In this document: piece by piece, positions 4,877-9,825 of the stretch | Layout: each line of letters begins with the position of its first letter | How positions within the stretch are numbered: the first letter of the stretch is position 1 | From: Alphaproteobacteria bacterium | GTDB lineage: Bacteria > Pseudomonadota > Alphaproteobacteria > Acetobacterales > Acetobacteraceae | Assembly (NCBI GenBank): GCA_026225015.1 | Contig: JAMFRY010000123.1 | Location: 1 to 9,825 of the forward strand | Reading direction: 5' to 3' | Length of the DNA: 9,825 nucleotides | Position numbers and translations under genes: made by a program | The notes under the pieces: generated by a model | Seen by the model: only the letters and a program-made list of their open reading frames with translations | Told to the model about the DNA's origin: nothing | Database searches by the model: none

Positions 4877-5824
4877 ATGGCGATGACACGGAAGGTTGCG
4901 ACGGTTTTTGGCGGCTCGGGTTTTATCGGCCGCTACGTGGTGAAGCGCCTCGCGGCGCTTGGGTATGTGGTGCGGGTGGCGGTGCGCGATCCTGAATCGG
5001 CGATATTCCTCAAGCCGATGGGCGCTGTCGGCCAAGTGGTGCCGCTCTACGCCCCGGTCCAAAGCGAAGCCCCGGTTGCCCGCGCGATCGAGGATGCGCA
5101 GCTCGTGGTCAACCTGGCCGGCATTCTGGCCGAGCACCGCAAGGGGGAGTTTTTCGCCGTGCATAAAGCGGGCGCCGAGCGGATCGCGCGTCTTTCGGCG
5201 GCAGCCGGGGTGGCGCGGCTGGTGCATATTTCCGCCATTGGCGCTGATCCGAACGGTGCCAGCGACTATGCGCGCAGCAAGGGCCAAGGCGAGCAGGCGG
5301 TGCTTGCCGCCTTCCGCAAAGTGGCGATCCTGCGGCCCTCCATCCTGTTCGGCGCCGAGGATCAGTTTTTCAACCGCTTCGCGAGCCTCGCCATGCTCTC
5401 GCCGGTGGTGCCGATCGTGGGGGGTAAAACGAAGTTTCAGCCGGTCTATGTCGGCGACGTGGCGGATGCGATCCTGGCGGCCGCCTCCGGCAAAGGCGAG
5501 GGGCAGGTGCTCGAACTGGGCGGACCGGAGGTGAAGACCTTCCTGGAACTCATTGAATATGTGTTAAAAGTGACGGATAGGCACCGCGCGATCTGGGACC
5601 TGCCGCTGGCGCTGGCGCGGTTCAGCGCAGCGTTTCTGGAGCATCTTCCGGGTAAATTGCTGACCTTGGACCAGATTAAATTATTGCAGCGCGATAATAT
5701 CGTTGCAGAGGATGCCCTTGATCTTGCATCATTAGGTATTCGGCCGACGCCGTTCGATATGATCGTTCCGCGCTATTTGACACGCTTCCGAGCTGGCGGA
5801 CGGCGCGCCCATCACCCCGCTTAG
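4877..5824 (+). CDS. NDUFA9-like SDR-family NAD(P)-binding protein (complex I-associated family)
   Basis: An atypical short-chain dehydrogenase/reductase of the group related to mitochondrial complex I subunit NDUFA9. Members bind NAD(P)H, and the bacterial ones have no firmly established reaction. The 315-residue protein opens with the Rossmann motif VFGGSGFIG (Gly12, Gly15, Gly18). It then has VNLAGILAE (78-86), HISAIGAD (117-124), Y131-ARS-K135 in SDR YxxxK position, and ILRPSILFGAEDQFFNRFA (151-169), strongly typical of this family. I chose ATG 4877 because AAAGG lies 8 bases upstream; a GTG at 4868 and an ATG at 4883 are alternatives. It is transcribed away from tRNA-Leu. A plain sugar-epimerase-like SDR cannot be excluded, but the C-terminal half fits NDUFA9 better. 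Confidence 0.85.
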   Translation: MAMTRKVATVFGGSGFIGRYVVKRLAALGYVVRVAVRDPESAIFLKPMGAVGQVVPLYAPVQSEAPVARAIEDAQLVVNLAGILAEHRKGEFFAVHKAGAERIARLSAAAGVARLVHISAIGADPNGASDYARSKGQGEQAVLAAFRKVAILRPSILFGAEDQFFNRFASLAMLSPVVPIVGGKTKFQPVYVGDVADAILAAASGKGEGQVLELGGPEVKTFLELIEYVLKVTDRHRAIWDLPLALARFSAAFLEHLPGKLLTLDQIKLLQRDNIVAEDALDLASLGIRPTPFDMIVPRYLTRFRAGGRRAHHPA

Positions 5825-5950
5825 TTACTCAACCGGACCTAATCCAGGCCTGATCCGGCGTTGCTTGCCTCAAAACCATTAAATTGGTCGATTATAGGGC
5901 ATGCACCATGTCCTATATGGCAGAAAACGCTGGCATTCCGCGAAAATTCA

Positions 5951-5969
5951 CGTTAATCCGTATTTAACG
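5951..5969. promoter_or_regulatory. Possible operator upstream of gltD
   Basis: CGTTAA (5951-5956) and TTAACG (5964-5969) form a perfect 6-bp inverted repeat with a 7-base centre, in an AT-rich patch 51 bases before the gltD start. Its size and place suit a dimeric regulator of nitrogen or amino-acid metabolism, but I cannot name one. I saw no sigma-54 GG-N10-GC promoter and no convincing sigma-70 pair in 5825-6020. Confidence 0.35.
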
Positions 5970-6007
5970 ATTTTGCGTTGCGTACGCCGCGCTGAAAACC
6001 TGTGCCG

Positions 6008-6014
6008 TAAGGAG
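6008..6014 (+). promoter_or_regulatory. Ribosome binding site fixing the gltD start
   Basis: TAAGGAG six bases before the ATG at 6021. It decides against the in-frame upstream ATG at 5901, whose 40 extra codons do not look like GltD and have no such site. Confidence 0.85.
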
Positions 6015-6020
6015 CCGACC

Positions 6021-7457
6021 ATGGCTGAACGCATGCTGCAATTTACCCATCTGCCGCAGAAAACGCCTGAAAAGCGCCAGATCGGCGAACGCAAGGCTGA
6101 TTTTGACGAGATCTACAAACGCTTCGACCTGTTGGCCGCCAAACAGCAGGCGAGCCGGTGTAGCCAATGCGGGATTCCGTTCTGTTCGGTGCACTGCCCG
6201 GTCTCCAACAATATTCCGGACTGGCTGAAGCTGACCGCGGAAGGAAGGCTGGAGGAGGCCTACGAGGTTTCCTCCGCCACCAACACCTTCCCCGAAATCT
6301 GCGGTCGCATCTGCCCGCAGGATCGGCTTTGCGAGGGCAATTGCGTCATCGAAAAAGGCTTCGAGAGCGTCACCATCGGCGCCGTCGAGCGTTATATTAC
6401 CGATACCGCCTTCGAGAAGGGCTGGGTGAAGCCGATTACCGCCGCGCGCGAGCTGCCTTATTCGGTTGGGATCGTCGGCGCCGGCCCAGCCGGCCTGGCG
6501 GCGGCGGAGGCGTTGCGCAGCAGAGGCTACAAGGTGACCGTGTATGACCGGCACGACCGGGTGGGCGGGCTGCTGATCTACGGCATTCCGGGCTTCAAAC
6601 TGGAAAAGAGCATTGTGATCCGCCGCGCCAAATGGCTGAGCGATGGCGGGATCACTTTCGAATTGGATGCCGAAATCGGCAGCGATCCCAGCTTCGCGGA
6701 GCTGCAGGAGAAACACGACGCCGTGCTGATCGCAACCGGCGTGTACAAGGCGCGCGAACTTACCGGCCCCGGCTCCGGCCTGCCCGGAATTTTGCCGGCG
6801 CTCGACTACCTCATCACGTCGAACCGCAAAGGCCTGGGCGATTCCGTCCCGGATTTCGACTCCGGCCTGTTGAACGCTGCCGGCAAGAAGGTTGTCGTGG
6901 TTGGCGGCGGCGATACCGCGATGGACTGCGTACGCACCGCGGTGCGGCAGGGCGCGAAATCCGTCACCTGCATGTATCGCCGTGACAAGGCCAATATGCC
7001 GGGCAGCCTGCGCGAGGTGAGCAATGCCGAGGACGAAGGCGTCAAATTCGAATGGCTCGCCGCACCGGAAGCCTTCCTCGGCGACAATACCGTGACCGGC
7101 GTGCGCGCGATCCGCATGCATCTCGGCCTGCCGGATGCCTCCGGCCGCGCCTCCGTCGACCCCATCGCCGGCAGTGCCTTCACAGTAGAAGCCGATCTGG
7201 TCATCAAGGCGCTTGGCTTCGATCCAGAAGACATGCCGACGCTGTTCGGCCAGAAGGAACTGGCGGTCACCCGCTGGGGCACGCTGAAAACCGATCCTCG
7301 CACCTTCATGACCACGCTCCCGGGCGTGTTCGCCGCCGGCGATATCGTGCGCGGCGCAAGCCTGGTGGTGTGGGCGATCCGCGACGGCCGCGACGCGGCG
7401 GCGGCCATCGACCAATATGTGCAGGTCAATGCCGGGATGGCGCAGGCGGCGGAGTGA
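6021..7457 (+). CDS. gltD: Glutamate synthase (NADPH) small subunit GltD
   Basis: FAD/NADPH subunit of GOGAT: it oxidises NADPH and passes electrons through FAD and [4Fe-4S] clusters to the large subunit, where 2-oxoglutarate and glutamine-derived ammonia form glutamate. The 478 residues match the family (E. coli 472). The N-terminal Fe-S domain has C47/C50/C55/C59 and C94/C98/C104/C108. The FAD-binding motif is VGIVGAGPAGLAA (GxGxxG at 153-158), the NADPH motif is VVVVGGGDTAMDC (291-303), and a second FAD contact is GVFAAGDIVRGASLVVWAI (435-453). The start is fixed by TAAGGAG. It precedes gltB, the reverse of E. coli gltBD, with a 165-base structured gap between. Related stand-alone oxidoreductases such as the PreT/NfnB type share this fold, but the adjacent gltB settles the role. 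Confidence 0.96.
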   Translation: MAERMLQFTHLPQKTPEKRQIGERKADFDEIYKRFDLLAAKQQASRCSQCGIPFCSVHCPVSNNIPDWLKLTAEGRLEEAYEVSSATNTFPEICGRICPQDRLCEGNCVIEKGFESVTIGAVERYITDTAFEKGWVKPITAARELPYSVGIVGAGPAGLAAAEALRSRGYKVTVYDRHDRVGGLLIYGIPGFKLEKSIVIRRAKWLSDGGITFELDAEIGSDPSFAELQEKHDAVLIATGVYKARELTGPGSGLPGILPALDYLITSNRKGLGDSVPDFDSGLLNAAGKKVVVVGGGDTAMDCVRTAVRQGAKSVTCMYRRDKANMPGSLREVSNAEDEGVKFEWLAAPEAFLGDNTVTGVRAIRMHLGLPDASGRASVDPIAGSAFTVEADLVIKALGFDPEDMPTLFGQKELAVTRWGTLKTDPRTFMTTLPGVFAAGDIVRGASLVVWAIRDGRDAAAAIDQYVQVNAGMAQAAE

Positions 7458-7471
7458 GGGAAGAAAGCAAG

Positions 7472-7597
7472 TGCTTCTTTTTTGAAAAAAAAGAAGCAAA
7501 AGACTTTTCTTAGCTGGGCCTAAGGCTTCAGGCCGCCAGCGCCTCCGTCCCAAAGTAACACCGGTCTTTTTGCTTCTTTTTCTCCAGAAAAAGAAGC
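7472..7597. repeat. Nested palindromic element between gltD and gltB
   Basis: Two hairpins lie at the two ends. The left has a 12-bp stem (TGCTTCTTTTTT at 7472-7483 with AAAAAAGAAGCA at 7487-7498). The right has an 11-bp stem (GCTTCTTTTTC at 7572-7582 with GAAAAAGAAGC at 7587-7597). The whole left arm (7473-7504) is also an imperfect inverted copy of the right arm (7564-7597), including AAAAGAAGCAAAAGAC against GTCTTTTTGCTTCTTTT with one extra T. The two local hairpins and one long arm-to-arm stem are therefore mutually exclusive. The middle holds a third stem, GCTG-GGCCT (7513-7521) with AGGCC-GC-CAGC (7530-7540). The design looks like a small dispersed intergenic palindrome (REP/MITE-like) rather than part of the glt genes, but copy number cannot be judged here. 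Confidence 0.75.
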
Positions 7598-7605
7598 GCT
7601 TTTTA
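7572..7605 (+). terminator. Terminator- or attenuator-like hairpin before gltB
   Basis: The 11-bp stem 7572-7582/7587-7597 with loop TCCA is followed by GCTTTTTAAG. It lies 18 bases ahead of the gltB start. The stem is AT-rich, so termination would be partial at best. If it works, gltB would be made at a different level from gltD, or read from its own promoter, which I could not identify. Confidence 0.35.
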
Positions 7606-7622
7606 AGAAAGTGAATTCGAAC

Positions 7623-9825
7623 ATGACCATGGAATCCGGAACCGAATTTGTCTCCTCCTGGTTGCGCAATGAAGAATTGCTCCGCGACACCTATGACCGT
7701 TCGCAGGAGCATGATGCCTGCGGAGTTGGCATGGTTGCCGCCTTGGATGGCAAGAAGCGCCGCGATGTGGTGCAGGCCGGCATTGATGCGCTGAAGGCGG
7801 TCTGGCATCGCGGGGCGGTGGATGCGGATGGCAAGACCGGCGATGGCGCCGGGATTCACATCGAAATTCCGCAGGATTTCTTCGCCGCCGCGGTGAAGCG
7901 TGGCGGCGACAGGCTGCGCGAGGGACCGATCGCGGTGGGGCAGGTGTTTCTGCCGAAGACCGATCTCTCGGCGCAGGAGCGCTGCCGGCAGATCGTCGAG
8001 ACCGAGATTTTGAATTTCGGCTACCGGATCTATGGCTGGCGCCAGGTGCCGATCAATGTGGAGTGCATTGGCGAGAAGGCCAATGCAACGCGCCCTGAGA
8101 TCGAGCAGATCATGCTGTGGAATCCGCGCGGCGTGAATGAGGAAGTGTTCGAGCGCGATTTGTACATCATCCGCCGCAAGATCGAGAAGGCGGCGATCGC
8201 CTCGCAGATTTCGGAGTTGTATCTGTGTTCGCTGTCCTGCCGCTCGATCATCTATAAGGGCATGTTTCTGGCGGCGAGCCTCACGGATTTTTATCCGGAT
8301 CTGCTGGATAAACGCTTCATCTCGCGCTTTGCGATTTTTCACCAGCGTTATTCAACCAATACCTTCCCGACCTGGAAACTGGCGCAGCCCTTCCGGATGC
8401 TGGCGCATAATGGTGAGATCAATACCGTTGCCGGCAATATCAATTGGATGAAGAGCCATGAAACACGGCTGGCGGCGGAGGGCTTGAACGAGTTTCTGGA
8501 TGCGGTGAAGCCGGTGGTGCAGGCCAGCGGCTCCGATACCGCGGCCTTGGATAATGTGTTCGAGCTGCTGGTGCGCGCCGGCCGCGATGCGCCGATGGCA
8601 AAAGCGCTGATGGTGCCGCCATCGATCGGCAATGACGCGACCATGCCGAAGAAGCATCGCGATTTGTTTCTGTACTGCAATGCGGTGATGGAACCCTGGG
8701 ACGGCCCGGCGGCGATTGCCGCGACGGATGGCAGGTTTGTGATCGCCGGGCTGGACCGCAATGGCTTGCGGCCGCTGCGCTACACGGTCACCTCCGATCG
8801 CATCCTGAGTGTCGGTTCGGAAGCCGGCATGGTGCATTTCGACGAGGAGGATATCGTCGAGAAGGGGCATGTCGGCCCCGGGCAGACGATCGGCGTCGAT
8901 CTGGATAACGCGAAATTCTATCACGATTCAGAAATGAAAGACATGCTGGCGGAACGCCAGGATTTTGGCGCCTGGGTCAAGGGCATCAAAGTGATCGACC
9001 ATATCGTGAAGACCGACGCGGCGGAGCCGGTGCTATATGATGGAGAGGCGCTGCGGCGCCGCCAGCTTTCGGTGGGGTTCACGCTGGAGGAGCTGGAGCT
9101 GCTACTGCACCCGATGGTGGAGGACGCCTCCGAGGCGACCGGCTCGATGGGCGATGATACGCCGATTGCGGTGTTGTCCAACCGCTATCGCGGGCTGCAC
9201 CATTATTTCCGGCAGAGTTTCTCGCAGGTGACGAATCCGGCGATCGACTCCTTACGCGAAACCAGGGTGATGAGCCTGAAAACGCGGCTTGGGAATCTCG
9301 GCAACGTGCTCGATGAGGACGCCGAGCAATGCGATTTGTTACAGTTGGACTCGCCGGTTTTGTCAACCGCCGAATTCGATGCAATGCGCCAGACGATGGG
9401 CCTTTCCGCCTGCGTGGTGGATTGCACCTTCAAGGTGATCAATGGCGAGGGTGGTTTGCGCCGCGCGATTGAGCGGATAAGGCGCGAGGCCGAGGAGGGC
9501 GTGCGCGCCGGCTGCACCCATGTGATCCTGACCGATGAGGCGACCGGGCCCGAACGCGCGCCGATCCCGATGATTCTGGCAACCGGTGCGGTGCACACGC
9601 ATCTGGTGCGGCAATCGCTGCGGACTTTCACCAGCCTGAACGTGCGCACCGCGGAGTGCCTCGATGTGCATTATTTCGCGGTGCTGATCGGCGTGGGCGC
9701 CACCACGGTAAACGCCTATCTGGCGCAGGAGAGCATCGCCGACCGCCACGCGCGCGGGCTGTTCGGCAAGCTGACGCTGAAGGAAGCGATCGGGCGCTAT
9801 AAAAAGGCGGTTGATAAGGGCTTGC
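7623..9825 (+). CDS. gltB: Glutamate synthase (NADPH) large subunit GltB, N-terminal half (runs off the window)
   Basis: Large GOGAT subunit; 734 codons of roughly 1500 are present and the frame is open at the right edge. It begins with a short propeptide (about 32 residues) ending before Cys33 of ACGVGMVA, the expected N-terminal nucleophile of the class II glutamine amidotransferase after processing. Other glutaminase landmarks are WHRGAVDADGKTGDGAG (61-77), FHQRYSTNTFPTW (239-251), AHNGEINTVAGN (261-272) and GLDRNGLRPLRY (376-387). The central, cyclase-like domain starts at about 470 and includes SPVLS (577-581) and GVGATTVNAYLAQES (690-704). The FMN and 3Fe-4S region lies beyond the window. 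I chose ATG 7623; ATG 7629 and GTG 7611 are alternatives, and only a weak AAGAAAG precedes them. No stop or frameshift is seen. Confidence 0.96.
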   Translation, partial: MTMESGTEFVSSWLRNEELLRDTYDRSQEHDACGVGMVAALDGKKRRDVVQAGIDALKAVWHRGAVDADGKTGDGAGIHIEIPQDFFAAAVKRGGDRLREGPIAVGQVFLPKTDLSAQERCRQIVETEILNFGYRIYGWRQVPINVECIGEKANATRPEIEQIMLWNPRGVNEEVFERDLYIIRRKIEKAAIASQISELYLCSLSCRSIIYKGMFLAASLTDFYPDLLDKRFISRFAIFHQRYSTNTFPTWKLAQPFRMLAHNGEINTVAGNINWMKSHETRLAAEGLNEFLDAVKPVVQASGSDTAALDNVFELLVRAGRDAPMAKALMVPPSIGNDATMPKKHRDLFLYCNAVMEPWDGPAAIAATDGRFVIAGLDRNGLRPLRYTVTSDRILSVGSEAGMVHFDEEDIVEKGHVGPGQTIGVDLDNAKFYHDSEMKDMLAERQDFGAWVKGIKVIDHIVKTDAAEPVLYDGEALRRRQLSVGFTLEELELLLHPMVEDASEATGSMGDDTPIAVLSNRYRGLHHYFRQSFSQVTNPAIDSLRETRVMSLKTRLGNLGNVLDEDAEQCDLLQLDSPVLSTAEFDAMRQTMGLSACVVDCTFKVINGEGGLRRAIERIRREAEEGVRAGCTHVILTDEATGPERAPIPMILATGAVHTHLVRQSLRTFTSLNVRTAECLDVHYFAVLIGVGATTVNAYLAQESIADRHARGLFGKLTLKEAIGRYKKAVDKGL

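Noticed and set aside
4760..5287. A 175-codon minus-strand frame opposite the NDUFA9-like gene
   Set aside because: Antisense to a clear Rossmann-fold protein; it would also overlap the tRNA-Leu promoter.
5829..5857. Possible terminator after the NDUFA9-like gene (CCGGA ... TCCGG with an inner CCT/AGG)
   Set aside because: The stem is short and interrupted and no U tract follows, so I do not call it a terminator.
5902..5945. Possible sigma-54/NtrC signals upstream of gltD (TGGCA and TGCACCA stretches)
   Set aside because: The invariant GG-N10-GC spacing is not met and no second half-site is present.
5901..6020. Upstream ATG extension of gltD by 40 codons
   Set aside because: No Shine-Dalgarno and no resemblance to GltD; TAAGGAG marks the ATG at 6021.
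5964..8342. A 792-codon open frame on the minus strand spanning gltD, the intergenic element and the 5' part of gltB
   Set aside because: It is antisense to two strongly conserved genes, has no recognisable domain and crosses the palindromic spacer. Long antisense frames are expected opposite GC-rich coding sequence.
1..9825. CRISPR arrays, prophage, defence islands or a novel multi-gene system
   Set aside because: No spaced repeat array, phage gene or unexplained gene cluster is present; apart from the left 0.4 kb all genes are core functions.

Overview
The window reads as a chromosomal segment of a GC-rich alphaproteobacterium, probably in Rhodospirillales/Acetobacteraceae. That placement rests on the kdsD-lptC-lptA-lptB order, a single-domain RNase D next to it, an NDUFA9-type SDR protein, and a split bacterial glutamate synthase in gltD-gltB order. 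It is inference from gene content, not a database match. Most of the window is core housekeeping. I found no convincing new multi-gene system.

Left edge (1-424): a gene graveyard. Bases 1-128 have no recognisable gene and end in an IS-like terminus abutting a CTAG tetranucleotide. Directly after it, on the + strand, lies the 5'-truncated remnant of a ParE/RelE-family toxin gene (133-393). It carries one in-frame amber codon and an exact 21-bp in-frame tandem duplication. A 13-bp-stem hairpin fills the 31-base gap between its stop and the convergent lptB stop.

Centre, minus strand (425-4709): tRNA-Leu(CAG), a short RNase D, then kdsD-lptC-lptA-lptB. The last four are joined by three identical 4-base ATGA stop/start overlaps. 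KdsD makes arabinose 5-phosphate for Kdo synthesis, and LptB, LptC and LptA carry finished LPS from the inner membrane towards the outer membrane, so this is one LPS-biogenesis operon. The tRNA has a well-placed promoter and no obvious terminator before rnd, so rnd may be read from it.

Right, plus strand (4828-9825): a divergent gene for an NDUFA9-like SDR protein, then gltD (small subunit) and the first 734 codons of gltB (large subunit) of NADPH-glutamate synthase, which converts glutamine plus 2-oxoglutarate into two glutamates. The 165-base gltD-gltB gap holds a strongly structured palindromic element made of two hairpins whose arms also pair with each other.

Points most worth a second look: the decayed parE and its adjoining IS-like end, the gltD/gltB palindromic element, an 11-base motif plus TATA box shared at the same spacing by the kdsD and NDUFA9-like promoters, and a U-U mismatch in the tRNA-Leu acceptor stem.
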